Assembly (NCBI RefSeq): GCF_032362555.1
Contig: NC_083507.1
Span: forward strand, 1,553,001 to 1,617,000
DNA length: 64,000 nt
Origin: Amyelois transitella
Lineage: Eukaryota > Arthropoda > Insecta > Lepidoptera > Pyralidae
Direction: 5' to 3'
This document shows, piece by piece, positions 20,170 to 39,100 of this stretch (positions within the stretch are counted from its first letter, which is position 1; every line of letters begins with the position of its first letter). The position numbers were made by a program, and so were the translations under genes. The notes below the pieces were generated by a model that saw only the letters and a program-made list of their open reading frames with translations, had not been told where the DNA came from and searched no databases.

Positions 20170-21562
20170 ATGAAGATTTTACATGGTAAGTTTATTTATT
20201 TAATTTAACATCATCCTGGCCATAGTCACGATTTGCTATAGAATGTTGCCTGATTTGAGGACCCGAAGTCCGAGTACACCAATTAACACTAAAATCATAA
20301 ATATCGCACGCTCGTGCCTAGAAAAAAAAATATTTTATAGTATTGAAAGTAAACCCTTTTTATTATTATTAATTAAGAAGTGTTTTTTTTTAAACATAAA
20401 ATAATTCATATATATCATGATCTAATATCAAATGTTACAACTACAACAATACTAATATTATAAAGCTGAAGAAATTGTTTGTTTGAACGCGCTAATCTCA
20501 GAAACTACTGGATGAAAAATTCTTCTTGCGTCGAATGGACCATTTATTGAGGAAGGCTTTAGGAGCAAAGAAATAATGGAAAATGTGAAAATAAAACGGG
20601 GAAAATTATTCATCCTTGAGGGCTTCAATGTTGCCCAAAATAACTATTCCACGCGGACGAAGTTGCGGGTACAGCTAGTGAGTAATGAACGGGTAAAAGA
20701 AACAGAGGCCCCGAAAATTCCGTTCTATTGAAGAATTTATTTTCAGCCCTTACATGCCTTCTGATGGTGGTGGGATGCCTACTGCTCGGTGGCACTGCGC
20801 AGGCGCAGCTCATCTGCACGGCTGACTACACACCCGTTTGCGCTACAAACGGACAGACATACAGCAACATGTGCAGGTACTATAACTACTGGCGTCTGTA
20901 CATAACGTTAAATTTGATTTTGATTTTAAAAGCTTTTTATATTTTAAAAGGTTCCCGGAAGACCCCGAGTTTTTAGTGCCGGAAGAGTTAAATACTATTT
21001 TTATTGTGCATGTAGTAGAAGACAACTACTACTAAATTTCTTAAATTTTTTTATATTAGGTATCTATTAAAAATTTCGAGAGCTTATCCACCTGATGAAA
21101 ACAGTGAAAACAACAAACAATCATGATTACAGTAAAATAATGTCTAAGAAACATGACAAAACGTTAAAAATATCGATAAGAAATATAAGTATGTATGGCA
21201 AGTGAAAAGACGTAGTTTTTGCCCACGCCTCTGAGAAAGCCTCCTACGCCTCTAATTTTAATCGACACTTGGCCTGAGGGCTTGATTGCGGGGTAGATAG
21301 AGCCAACAGTCGTTCAGCTTTTTGGCTTGATGATGGGATTGAGATTCAAGTAGTGACAGGTTGCTAGCCCAGCGTCTAAAATAATTCCAAATTTCTAAGC
21401 CTATCCCTATGTCGCCTTTTACGAAATCCATGGGAAAGAGGAGTGGTCCTGTTCTTTTTTTATTGGTATTCAATACATGTAGGTATGTTAATATTTTTTA
21501 TTTACAGGCTGAGGGGCAGCGGCGCTAAATTAGCGCACAACGGCGCTTGTAAAAATGGATAA
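20170..21562 (+). CDS. secreted four-cysteine Kazal proteinase inhibitor 3
   Basis: Exons 20170-20185, 20747-20876 and 21508-21562 (TAA 21560-21562) give 67 residues. MKILHG and a hydrophobic stretch (LLMVVGCLLLGG) form the signal peptide, likely cut after AQA. The mature domain is [20 protein letters not shown]-x14-C with a short KNG tail, the same spacing as its two paralogues. It lies outside the sulfiredoxin gene. Intron 1 carries a Helitron (20446-20679) and intron 2 a short LINE-termini repeat (21283-21475). Promoter and 3' UTR match Kazal gene 2. Expression in silk gland is an inference from the family only. Confidence 0.85.
20446..20679 (+). mobile_element. Helitron-like element (Lep1 type)
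   Basis: ACAATACTAATATTATAAAG to TTGCGGGTACAGCTAGT. It lies in intron 1 of Kazal gene 3 and ends 68 bases before exon 2. Confidence 0.7.
21283..21475 (-). repeat. short LINE-termini repeat, reversed
   Basis: GGGGTAGATAGAGCCAACAG to CCATGGGAAAGAGGAGTGGT. It is internally shortened and lies in intron 2 of Kazal gene 3, about 30 bases before the acceptor. Confidence 0.7.
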
Positions 21563-24500
21563 CAACAGCGTGCGGATTACATACACCATGTTGACATCGG
21601 CGGGCCGGCGATAATATGATTATGAAGCATTTAATGATTACTACAATTATATCATAATGGATTATTGAATTCCTTCTTGATAATAATTTAAAATAATAAA
21701 TACTGAAGAGTTAAACAATTTATCCAGCGAGTGTGTTTTTTAATTTAAAATTGTTAACTTTGACTTTTACGGTGAAGGAAAACATCGTGTGGAAAGGTCT
21801 CTCTGTAGAGTGATGAGAATTAGCCAGGATGAAGACTTTTCCGTGAACTTCTCTACTGTGACACTTTTCATAAAAAAAAGTCTTTATATTTCTGAATATT
21901 AGTAATTTTTTTTAACTTTAATATGTGCATCACTGTCACAAATTTATAAAAAAAAAAGACTTGCAGTTTATGAGTTTAATAAATCCGTAACAAACAAAAC
22001 ACCAGAATAAAAAATCTCAATTGCATGAAAATTTGGATTTACGAGTATGTACTAACTAAAAGTAATACTCACGCTAGATAGGTAGACCATTAACCTACAA
22101 TCGATTTTATTGTAAATCTTTGAGCACTGTCTATGCATTATAGGACAAGCCTGCACGCACATATCTGTATTTTTACAACAGTTGTGTTAAGCGTAGGTAT
22201 GCGTAGATGACAGTGTCAAAGTATTACATTGGCTACTTTATCCGTGACCTTTGCAAGCGTGCATGTTATGTTAAAAGGAGGAATAAAAAATAAGAAAAAA
22301 TCGAATTTAAACCAACGGTGCTGTTGTAAAATCAAAAATCTGCAATTTCTGGTGTTACAGTGTCTAAAAAAAGCATAACATATTTAACATGTTTTTTGTT
22401 ATATCTGGCAAATATTTTGATTTATTCTTTTGATTGCATCGGAATTTTTTGTTTTTCAAAGATTACATTTGAGTAAGTATATATAGATTAACATTGTTTA
22501 TTGTTCACTTTGCGATAATCGATATGGTAAGTGATAAACAAGGTCATTGATACCTTTGCCCAATAATATTTGCAAGAATGTATGTTTTTGTAAAGTATAG
22601 ATTATTTTACGAAAACAAGATTTTCTTGGCGGTATTATCGTTCAGGACAATGATACCGTATAATTAGGATGTGAAATTCTAGGCTATATTTTTCAAGTTA
22701 GTCGCGCAACGATAAAAAGGGGTAAGCACTAATAAATTGTCGTTTCTCATTCGTAAGACTTGATAAAAAATGAATTTACGCCTCCAATAAAACAAAGTAT
22801 AACTACACAAAAATTTATTTAGTCAATCTTGGTGGTCGCAATAACATTGAACTCGTCTTCGTATACATAGGGCCTCGCCGCTGCCACATCGGATAACTAT
22901 ATTAAAATCCTCACTATAAATATTCTGAAGAACTGTATAATTAATGAGATAAAAGCCACGACAGCGGCGCGGTACAGTTTCAATGTTACATAGCAATTTA
23001 AAACATTTAATATTTCTTGTTTTCTCGTATACTGTATCAGATATTTTGTCTTGGAACACATAACTTAACGCTAGTACAATTTTCATATTAAAACTATCAC
23101 TAATTGAAATTAACAGTCATTCTGTCTACGGACAAGCAAATGTGAAAAGTTCAACTTCAGTGTTTAATTCAAGCGCTTCTATTTAAAAACAATCATTTAA
23201 AAGAGTTCGTGTGACATCCTTTTTTATGGTTATTACGCAAATCAATAAATCAACTTATATTCTAAATGATATAAATAAAATAATAAATTTGTGCTAAAAA
23301 CAATATAGCACCGCAAAAAATATATATTTGTTCTGATATTCACAACTCCTGAACATTGTAAATGTATATATATAAAAGTGGGGTTTCAGCTGCCGCAAAC
23401 ATAATTAGGCCGTTGATAGTGACACAATACAACAAATACTATCTTATTAAAATTGCACGCAGTACCGTCAGCCACCACACACCGTGCTTTGGCGATTTCA
23501 CTTCGCTAGTCATCAATTAGTGCTCATATAAGATTTTGAGTTTGGAACTATATCGGAAACGTTAAACTTATTAAGAACATATATTATAAGAGTGGGTTAG
23601 ATATTTTTTTTTTTACTTTGTATTTGTAAATCTTGCTTTTTTTAAAATGAATCATTCACAACAGGAAAACAGAATCCGACTGAATTATCATGGAAACGTG
23701 AGAAATCTTCCACTCCGTTAAATATTTGTTATTAATTTGTACGGACCTAATTTGAAAGATGTAAATATTTATTATTTAGTTCTCAACAGAGCTTTTGCTT
23801 TAATTAATATTTCAACGCAAAATAAACACCGCCAAAACATCAGCGTGCGCGACAAACGCATGGGACACAAATTCAGCACAAAATATCTGAATGCTTACAA
23901 TTAAAATTACACTAATCACCTTAAAACTATCGTATATTTATTTATATCCACCGTAGACGTAAGTAAACGCGCGAGATCCCGCCAATCGATGTGGTGCCTT
24001 TAAAATATAATACTGCCCAAATAATTACTTTCCCAAATACAATAAAATTCATTGGAACAAAAATAATACTTAAACAATCTTAGATATATTATATGCTAGC
24101 GATATTGTGACAAAACGTGATTTTATGAGGAAGTATTTTTAATATATCTAACACCAAATGGTACCATAAGTACTTACATATAAATCCATTGGAGTATTGC
24201 AAATTGGCCAAATATTTCGCAAGTTATAGTAAATACTGTCACATTTTATTAACGCTTTATTCTTTTCCATATAAAAAAATACAGGCAGACCAGTTAATAT
24301 AGATCAACCTAGCATATAACGAATCTATGATAGCAACAGTAAATACATGGAAGTGATCCATTTTGATTTCCGTATCATATACCACATTGATTTTTTAGTA
24401 TAAAAAATTCAAAATAAATACTGGATAAATTGATCAATAATACAAATTAATTATGTCTCGTTACATTTCCTTCCAAAAATACGCTAATAATATGTGTATG

Positions 24501-25292
24501 TTTTATAGTATACAATGTCTTAATCCTAAGGCAATATGGGGCCGTAGGTCGGCGCTGCTTTGACGAAATATATTATAGTAAATATAGTAATGGCAATCAG
24601 TGGAAGCCGACCATCACGGAGGTCGCCCGCGATCTGCAACAACACACGGTCAGATATACATTTCGTTTATTGATTGATTTATTTACCAATTTATGTACAT
24701 ACAAACGGAAAGGAACTACAAAGATGATATATAAAAGAAAGAGTAGTCTTTAAATTCTGCACCATATATTTTTAATGTTTAAAAAAAGAATATTCCAGAG
24801 AGAATTCTTTTGTTAAATATTTTCTCTCACAGAACTTAACTAAATATCTACGGCAACGGAAAAAAGGGATTTTTTGGAGATTGCGAATGCTTAACTTTCA
24901 ACATGTAAAGAAAGGAGGAGAGGAAAATTAAATCCTTCTCTTTCCCATGGATGTCGTAAAAGGCGACTGAGGGGTAGGCTTATAAACTTGGGATTCTTCT
25001 TTTAGGAGATGGGCTAGCAACATGTCACTATTTGAATCTCAATTCTATCATCAAGCCAAAAAGTTGAGCGTGGTCAATTAGTCTTTTTAAGACAATTGGC
25101 TCTGTCTAGCCCGTACGGGACATAGACGTGACTATATGTATGTATTATTTACATTGTCCATGGGTCCAAACACCTAGTTTGGCAGAAGATCTTCCCTTTA
25201 TGACGATTAAGCCCCAATCATCAATCAATCGCTCCCATCACAGAGTCCTGCGTACGATAACGTGACACATACCGTGAGCGCCGTAGAGGCGA
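21563..25292. other. Kazal 3 downstream region and probable exd 3' UTR
   Basis: After Kazal gene 3 its 3' UTR continues to about 21710 (AATAATAAATACTG). A minus-strand AATAAA near 22810 could end the exd transcript, giving a 3' UTR of about 2.5 kb. A frame of 87 codons at 22823-23086 (-) has no recognisable domain and lies inside that UTR. Otherwise no gene is visible. Confidence 0.45.
24925..25150 (+). repeat. short LINE-termini repeat
   Basis: CTTTCCCATGGATGTCGTAA to GGGACATAGACGTGACTATA with a TATG tail. It lies in the presumed exd 3' UTR. Confidence 0.7.
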
Positions 25293-31842
<6,550 letters not shown>

Positions 31843-32537
31843 ATCTTCTCAGAGTCAATTCATAAATACACTTAAACTTACACTAAATACGTATACAGAT
31901 TTGTACGAAGTTTTAAACAACCAACTTGCAAATTATATGAATAAAAATACAACAAAACGCGACTGGACGAAAGCCACAGCTTTTCCAGGCAGTAATAAAA
32001 TGGCCGACTTCCTTTGTGCTGTCAAAATTGAAAATTATGAAAAAGAAAACAAATAAATAATCAAGTAAAATTCGCCGTCCCGTTCCTTATGTCGTGATGA
32101 ACGGTATGCGAAAAGGTGATAGAAATAATGAGAAAAGTCAAGAAAGCGTCGGACTGAACCGAGAAGAGGAGCGTTCAAAACATTCCATATTTTGGCAACA
32201 TTGAATTTGAAATTTGAATTTATATAGTGCCATTATTTAAAGCTGTTGTGATGAATAAAAATAACAATTTGATAATCGTGCGTGTTATCACTTTCATTGC
32301 TCCTAAAAATCTCTGATATACTTACATATTCCTATTTAATTAATTAGTGCTCTCCTTGGTATTCGTGATCCTTGCAAACTTATTAAGTATTCGTCACTGT
32401 CAAATAAATTCGCTATGTCAAACTCACCTTGGCGATTTCGTCAGCACCACGCGAACGAATTTTTCAATAGTTAATTATTATTCACCGGCGAACATATGGA
32501 TTGGATTACTGCAATACAACAAGCTGACTTAACATAA
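31843..32537. promoter_or_regulatory. shared upstream region of exd (-) and GlyRS (+)
   Basis: The two start codons are 695 bases apart and point away from each other. The stretch AATAAAATGGCCGAC at 31993 resembles a YY1-type motif. No TATA box is placed with confidence. A bidirectional promoter is an inference from the layout. Confidence 0.5.
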
Positions 32538-34748
32538 ATGAGACACGTTTTGTCTTTAGTTTATAAGTGTAGTGTGTTTAGTAAATATCGTCCAGTTGTG
32601 TGCAGTCACTTTCATATCAGACTTACCCATAAGCTGAGACTTGAACAGTGGGGAAGTAACAAGCTCCATAGAAAGATCAAAATACCAAATCCTCAAAGAG
32701 AAATAATCATGGCTGATCCTAAAGTCGAAGCAATCTTAGCGCCTCTAAGAGCGCACGTGAAAGAACAAGGCGATTTGGTGAGAAAGTTGAAAGATGAAAA
32801 AGCTCCAGAAATAGATATTAAAAAGGCTGTAGCGGAATTAAAGGCGAGAAAGAAAGTGTTGGAGGATAAGGAACTCAGTTTAGCACCAGCAGAAGAACTT
32901 TTCGATCGTGCGAAGATGGAAGATCTCATCAAACGGCGGTTCTTCTATGACCAGTCATTTGCAATCTATGGAGGCATTACTGGCCAGTTTGATTTCGGCC
33001 CCATGGGCTGTGCACTCAAAAGCAACATGATCCAGTTGTGGAGAAAATACTTCATCCTTCAAGAGCAAATGTTGGAGGTGGACTGCTCAATATTGACCCC
33101 TGAACCTGTCCTAAAAGCTTCTGGCCATGTGGAGAGATTTGCTGATCTCATGACAAAAGATGCGAAAACTGGAGAGTGCTTTAGATTGGATCACTTAATT
33201 AAAGCTCACTTGGAGAAAATTAAAAGTGAGAAGAACACATCAGCAGAGCTCAAGGCAGAAATTGAGGATATTATTGTCAAATTGGATGGCATGACAGCTG
33301 ATGACATGTCAGGCATCATGCAAAGGTTCAATATGAAGTCCCCTATCAGTGGTAATGACCTGACCCCTCCAATTGAGTTCAATCTCATGTTCAACACACA
33401 GATTGGACCATCTGGTTTAGTAAAGGGCTTTCTAAGGCCAGAGACAGCTCAAGGTATCTTTGTGAATTTCAAACGACTCCTAGAATTCAATCAAGGCCGC
33501 CTTCCATTTGCCGCTGCACAAATCGGCAACTCTTTCAGGAATGAAATTTCCCCTCGATCTGGTCTGCTGCGAGTAAGAGAGTTCACAATGTGTGAAATTG
33601 AGCACTTCTGCGATTCTAAAGATCATCCGAAGTTTGAGTTGGTGAAGGACACACCGATGCTGCTGTACTCTGCTGACAACCAGGAGCAAGGGCGGCCGGC
33701 TGAAATAGTGACCATAGGTGAAGCAGTCGCTAAAGGCATTGTAAACAACGAGACTCTTGGATACTTCATGGCAAGAATACACCTGTATTTACTGGCTGTA
33801 GGTATTGATGCCAAGAAGTTGAGATTCAGACAGCATATGGGTAATGAGATGGCTCACTACGCCTGTGACTGCTGGGATGCTGAATGTCTCTCCAGCTATG
33901 GCTGGGTAGAGTGTGTGGGCTGTGCTGACAGATCTGCATATGATTTGACCCAACATACAAAAGCAACAGGCATCAGGTTGGCTGCTGAGAAAAAATTGCC
34001 AGCACCTAAGCAAATAGAAGTTGTAGAAGCTGTGGCAAACAAAGCTGCTATTGGTAAGGAGTTCAAGAAGCATGCTAAGGTCATAAATGATGCATTATTA
34101 GCTATGGACAATGCAGCCCTCGAGAATATGCAGAGCCAGTTGGACTCTACTGGAGAATATCTTCTTGCCACACCTAATGGGGAGTTCAAGCTTAATCCCA
34201 GTCTCATCAGTGTCAAGCGAAGTCAGAAAACGGTACATGTAGAAGAAATTATACCTAGTGTAATTGAGCCGTCATTCGGTATTGGCAGAATCTTGTACTG
34301 TGTTTTGGAGCACAACTTTAGAATGAGAGAAGGTGATGAACAGAGGACCTACTTCTCTTTGCCAGCTACAGTAGCCCCAATGAAGTGTGCCGTGTTACCA
34401 CTGAGCGGCAACACAGAGTTCCAGCCATTTGTAAGGGAATTGAACAAGCTGTTGACCGATGTTGATGTGTCTCACAAAGTGGACGATTCCTCGGGCTCCA
34501 TTGGGCGCAGATACGCACGAACAGATGAATTGGGCGTCCCGTATGCTATTACTGTCGATTTTGACACCACTAAGGAGCCCCATACAGTGACTCTCAGAGA
34601 AAGAGATAGTATGGGTCAAGTGAGATTACCATTGGTTGATGTTCCTGTTGTGGTGAGAGACCTTTCCAATAGCAAGATTTCCTGGGCCAATGTCGAAGAA
34701 AAGTATCCTAAATTCGAACAACAAGAGACAAAAGGTGCTGCAGCATAA
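32538..34748 (+). CDS. GlyRS: glycyl-tRNA synthetase, intronless, probably dual cytosolic and mitochondrial
   Basis: This class II enzyme charges tRNA-Gly with glycine. One uninterrupted frame encodes 736 residues. Residues 1-57 are rich in Arg, Lys and His with no acidic run ([18 protein letters not shown]), typical of a mitochondrial presequence. A second Met at 58 (32709, context ATCATGG) starts [13 protein letters not shown] and a WHEP domain (about 58-117), which would be the cytosolic form. Class II motif 2 is [17 protein letters not shown] at about 333, and motif 3 is [14 protein letters not shown] at about 578. The anticodon-binding domain follows (about 615-715). AATAAA lies at 34887. 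The gene has no introns here, unlike its neighbours. No poly(A) tail or target duplication is visible, so a retrocopy origin is not supported. Length and motifs fit a working gene. Confidence 0.97.
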   Translation: MRHVLSLVYKCSVFSKYRPVVCSHFHIRLTHKLRLEQWGSNKLHRKIKIPNPQREIIMADPKVEAILAPLRAHVKEQGDLVRKLKDEKAPEIDIKKAVAELKARKKVLEDKELSLAPAEELFDRAKMEDLIKRRFFYDQSFAIYGGITGQFDFGPMGCALKSNMIQLWRKYFILQEQMLEVDCSILTPEPVLKASGHVERFADLMTKDAKTGECFRLDHLIKAHLEKIKSEKNTSAELKAEIEDIIVKLDGMTADDMSGIMQRFNMKSPISGNDLTPPIEFNLMFNTQIGPSGLVKGFLRPETAQGIFVNFKRLLEFNQGRLPFAAAQIGNSFRNEISPRSGLLRVREFTMCEIEHFCDSKDHPKFELVKDTPMLLYSADNQEQGRPAEIVTIGEAVAKGIVNNETLGYFMARIHLYLLAVGIDAKKLRFRQHMGNEMAHYACDCWDAECLSSYGWVECVGCADRSAYDLTQHTKATGIRLAAEKKLPAPKQIEVVEAVANKAAIGKEFKKHAKVINDALLAMDNAALENMQSQLDSTGEYLLATPNGEFKLNPSLISVKRSQKTVHVEEIIPSVIEPSFGIGRILYCVLEHNFRMREGDEQRTYFSLPATVAPMKCAVLPLSGNTEFQPFVRELNKLLTDVDVSHKVDDSSGSIGRRYARTDELGVPYAITVDFDTTKEPHTVTLRERDSMGQVRLPLVDVPVVVRDLSNSKISWANVEEKYPKFEQQETKGAAA

Positions 34749-35376
34749 ATGACGCAAGGATTTAATTTGTACAGCTGTAGTTTATAAATTAAGTTTATTG
34801 TCTTGAACATCAATGTTTATTTATTGTTAGCTTCATCATCAAAATGCATTATTCCAGTTAAATTTGTTTTTAGCAGGCTTCGAAAATAAATTGCTGATAA
34901 AGATTCGTATTTAATTTTATTTACCTACACGATGTGTGCAAATCTAGTGTCATTAATTGTGCAATCCTATGTGGTGCAAGTGCAAATCAGCGTGTGACAG
35001 GCTAAACCGATTTTGCTTAACATGGTAAAATATCCCATAAAAGGCGACTAAGGGATAGTAGATAGAAACTTGGGATTATTTTAGGCGATGGACAAGCAAC
35101 CTGCCACTATGCCATATAGCTGAGCGAGGCCTTTCAGTCTTTGCGAGACTGTTGGCTCCGTCTACCCCGTTCCCCGAAGAGGTGCTTATCTATGTCGGTA
35201 AAGTAACAATAAGACATAAACCGCACACAGAAGACAAAACATCTTTTACGTGCTGAGTGGTTCATGCCACTCTAGAAATACCACTCCATCCTCTTCCTAT
35301 GGATGTCGTAATCCCGAAAATGTGACCTACGGGAATAAACACATTCATCTGCAAAGTTGCATGATGTGTTTGTGTC

Positions 35377-35480
35377 GTTAAAGCCGATCATAAATAGCGG
35401 CGATCTCCGATGTGGGAGCGGTGGCGTTCCTTAGTCGCTCTCTCATGTCTTTTCTTACTACTGACTTGAATGCCTGAAGA
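35377..35480 (-). pseudogene. decayed duplicate of the PRPF38B last exon
   Basis: On the minus strand, GGAGATCGCCGCTATTTATG followed by ATCGGC matches the end of exon 7 (GAGACCGCCGCTACAGATG-ATCGGC). Upstream it reads RHERATKERHRSH, an RS-like echo, and an acceptor-like TTCTCTTCAG lies at the same relative place as in exon 7. If spliced from exon 6 it would stop within a few codons. It lies 0.7 kb downstream of the real last exon. Confidence 0.55.
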
Positions 35481-35561
35481 GAAGAAGCCTATTCCCCAGA
35501 ATAAATATATATATATGTATAAATCACTAAATATTATGCTAATTATAAAAGGATTATAATA

Positions 35562-35785
35562 AAAAAAAGGATCCATCCCCTACCAATGGAGGTAGTAATA
35601 GGCGACTAAAGGGTAGGCTTATAAACTTGGGATTCTTTTCTTTAGACGATTGGCTAGCAACCCTTCACTATTTGAGTGTCAATTCTATCAATAAGCCAAA
35701 TAGCTGAACGCCAACAGTCTTCAAGACTGTTGGTTCAGTCTACCCCGCAAGGGATTAAGACATGATAATTGTATGTTGTCGTAAA
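35562..35785 (+). repeat. short LINE-termini repeat
   Basis: GGATCCATCCCCTACCAATG to GCAAGGGATTAAGACATGAT. It is near complete but diverged. Confidence 0.65.
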
Positions 35786-35954
35786 ACGTCCAAATCTTTT
35801 CTCATGTAACCCATAATATCACGATAAAAACAAGCAACCGAATCACTGTCTCAACTTTTTCACCGTCAGGCCACTTCATCCAAATGGTGGCTACCCGGTT
35901 CTTCTGCGTGGGGAAGGCCCGCTCCCGCGGTATGAATGTAATTATGAAGGAACA

Positions 35955-36105
35955 AAGGTTAAAGGGTCAGGTCAAAAGTACCCGAAACTGCCGAGCTTCC
36001 ATGAAGAGAGTTGTGAATGTGACTGAAGCGAAGGAAGTATGCAGACATCGTGGCAAGTGAAAAGAAGTAGTCTCTGCCTACCCCTCCGGGAAAGAGGCGT
36101 GAATT
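35955..36105 (+). mobile_element. 3' end of an RTE-like LINE, truncated
   Basis: TAAAGGGTCAGGTCAAAAGT through CTACCCCTCCGGGAAAGAGG matches the 3' end of the LINE at 40568-43990. Here the codon that is TAG in the full copy reads AAA (Lys). Confidence 0.8.
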
Positions 36106-36179
36106 TGATTTTTTTTTAATGTATGAAGGAGCAATAAAACACACATTAACATTAATCATTATATTCGCATCAAAGCCGA

Positions 36180-39100
36180 TCATCTGTAGCGGCGGTCTCT
36201 GGAGCGTGAGCGGCGGCGGTCCTTCGAGCGGGAGCGGTCGCGGTGCCGGTGGCGGTCACGGTTGCGTCGGTCGCGGTCTCTATCGCGGTCTCTGTCGCGC
36301 ACTCGCTCCCTCGCGTCTCTGTCCCGCTCGTCTCGCTTCTTGTCTTTTGGGTATCTGAAGAGACATAAAATGAGTTAGTAAAATAAAAAGAATTTATTCA
36401 TAGAACACTGTGGCGCCATCTCTACGCCACTCGCCACAAACATCAAATCAAACAACTACTGTCAATCATCGCGAAGAAAATGACGCGCTCAACCAATAGC
36501 AGCGAAGTATCTAGAACGCGATTTCAGAGATTTCACGGATTGGAGCTATATATACAACCTCCGACACAACATCGTCGGAGCCGCGGTTCCCCAGGCATAA
36601 CACCTAGCCTGGCGGAAGATCTTCCCTTTGGTGGCGGTCGAGCCGAATCATCGCTCCCGCTACATTGGTGACCCCGACGTGATTGGAAGCAACCTTCTCC
36701 ATCATCATCCACTCCTATCCTCAGCATCACTCCTCACTCTGCAAGCAGTCTCACAGCAAGCCAGCAACTGGGTATCGCAGCAGGTCCATCGCAGCCAATT
36801 CAACGAGCTTCCTGGTCCTGTCTCCACCTGCACTCACTCTCATCGACTTCAGCGACCGACGCATCTACCGCAGCCCACGCCTGGATCTCTTCGACGGCCG
36901 CTCTTCTCTCCAGCGTGGCAGCTCTGCACGATTTCTCCCGGCGCCAACAAGTCGACTTCGCTCTCTACTGTCTCGACTCACCGCAGACTACGAGCAACGC
37001 AACGGCTCACTCCTGACTCACTAGGACTTCGAGCAACTTCCGACTCACTGGAAGACAACTGGCACTTGCAAGCTACAACTGAAGCACAGATTGCACAGCA
37101 AGATCTCAAGACTTCAGACCTCCGGTCTTGGGGGGGAGTACTGTGGCGCCATCTCTACGCCACTCGCCACAAACATCAAATCAAACAACTACTGTCAATC
37201 ATCGCGAAGAAAATGACGCGCTCAACCAATAGCAGCGAAGTATCTAGAACGCGATTTCAGAGATTTCACGGATTGGAGCTATATATACAACCTCCGACAC
37301 AACATCGTCGGAGCCGCGGTTCCCCAGGCATAACACCTAGCCTGGCGGAAGATCTTCCCTTTGGTGGCGGTCGAGCCGAATCATCGCTCCCGCTACAACA
37401 CCATAACAGAAAGACGGAAAAGGAAACAATAGTATGTACAAAAATAAACATGTAGTATGGTGCTCCCGGAAGGGTATCACGGTCTCCCTCAGCATAATGC
37501 TGGCTGTAAACGATATGCTACACAGCCAGCGCTGATCTTCCAAGTTGTACATATTAAGTTATTGTCTGAAGTTTCAAACAGGTCTTTAGAAAAAACATAC
37601 CAGCAAGCTCACTAGAAAAGATGGAATTTTTTGGCATGTGTAAACTTTAAGTTAGAAACTATATCTTTTCGTGTATGTATGTACATACTTCATCTTTCCA
37701 TTTGCCACTTTTTCGCTTCATCCACATTTTGACCTGAATTTTAAACGTGGCATTTCTATTTTTTATATTCCGAATTCTATGGATATTGTTGTATTCAATG
37801 ATAGGAGAATCACTATACCTGTCACCCCTATCTCCATCGCCATAGTCCCTCCTGTCGCGGTCATCGTGTTCTCTCCTGTCTGGATCCGTCCTGCCCGGGT
37901 TGTAGTTCTGCCCGGCACCCCCTCGGCCCGCCTGGTAGTTGGCCGGAGCTGGCTTGGAGGCTGCTGTCTGTCTGCTGTGCTCCGCTAACCTGTATTATGG
38001 AGTCATGTTACTAAAAGAGATAATTTTTTCCATATTATTCATGGCATTCAAAAATACAAAAATGAACTCAAATTGCACTATATTTTGGCAGTGACGCGTT
38101 GGTCCAAAGACTAGGGTTTCTAAATGTGTAAGCAGATTTTAAGTTGAATCATTGTTTTAATATATCAGAGATGAAACTAAATGTTTAAATTTTTTTTAAT
38201 ATTATTGTAATCAATGAAAATCTATTTAAGATTATTAAAAATACCTGGACAGGGTTTGACTTCCAAATTGTCTAGGTTGCCTGTTGAATTATATTGATAA
38301 GTATTCATTCTGTACTTGCCGCATTCATATGCTTGAGCGAAATTCATTGTGAATTCTACTTGCACATTGTAAACAAATATTATTTCAAACATGGTAATTG
38401 GAAGGTGAGCTTCTTAACATACATAAAATCACGCCTTTTTCCCGGATGGGTAGGCAGAGACTTACTTTATAAACATCATAGGTAATTAGAAGTTATTCGC
38501 GTAATAGAGTTATTTTATTCCTATGCTTAAGGGATTTACAATAAAGCCTATGAACCACGCCAGTGGCATCACAGTTTTAGAGTAAAAAAAAAAATAAACA
38601 CACACACTACAATACCTACTTCTGCTCAATCTGCTTTTGTATCGGCACTGGGATCCTCGGAAACAGCGTGCTGAACCAATCTAGTTTGATCAGCATCTGC
38701 CGCACCAGGGCTCCGATGGTTGTGGGGCCCCCGCCCCCGGCTCGGGGGTCCACCTCCTCTTCATCATCGAGGTAGTCTGCGTACCAGTCGAACAGGTCTG
38801 CCGGCGGTTGTGTGTAGCGTATGTACATGAAGCCTGGAAAATGTTTATGAAATTTTTTTTTAAATCTTCCTATTGCGCGTTTTGAATTCAAGTGTAGATT
38901 TCAAAGTCTGGAATCAGTCAAAATTATAGCACAAAAAGAAATGAATTTTACTGTCCTTTTTTATGTGAAGTTCTAAGGTGCAAAGAGGTTGTTTGTTGTA
39001 TATTAAAAAAAAACATATTATTTTTTTTCACATATATACAATCACATCTTTGTCCGAAAGACCACATTCAGCTTAGTGATAAAATTAAGATCAAATATTA

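Larger units (their letters stand above)
34749..36179. other. gap between GlyRS and PRPF38B
   Basis: It contains the GlyRS 3' UTR (to about 34900), two short LINE-termini repeats (35031-35185 and 35562-35785, both forward), a decayed copy of the PRPF38B last exon (35377-35480) and a LINE 3' end (35955-36105). No further gene is visible. Confidence 0.55.

Noticed and set aside
22823-23086. 87-codon minus-strand frame
   Set aside because: No recognisable domain or splice context; it lies in the presumed exd 3' UTR.
33206-34813. Several minus-strand frames of 60-110 codons under GlyRS
   Set aside because: They are shadows of a well-identified coding frame and show no domain.
36628-37455. 275-codon frame in the PRPF38B intron
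   Set aside because: It covers the inside and second terminal repeat of the TRIM element and is low-complexity in composition; no gene is implied.
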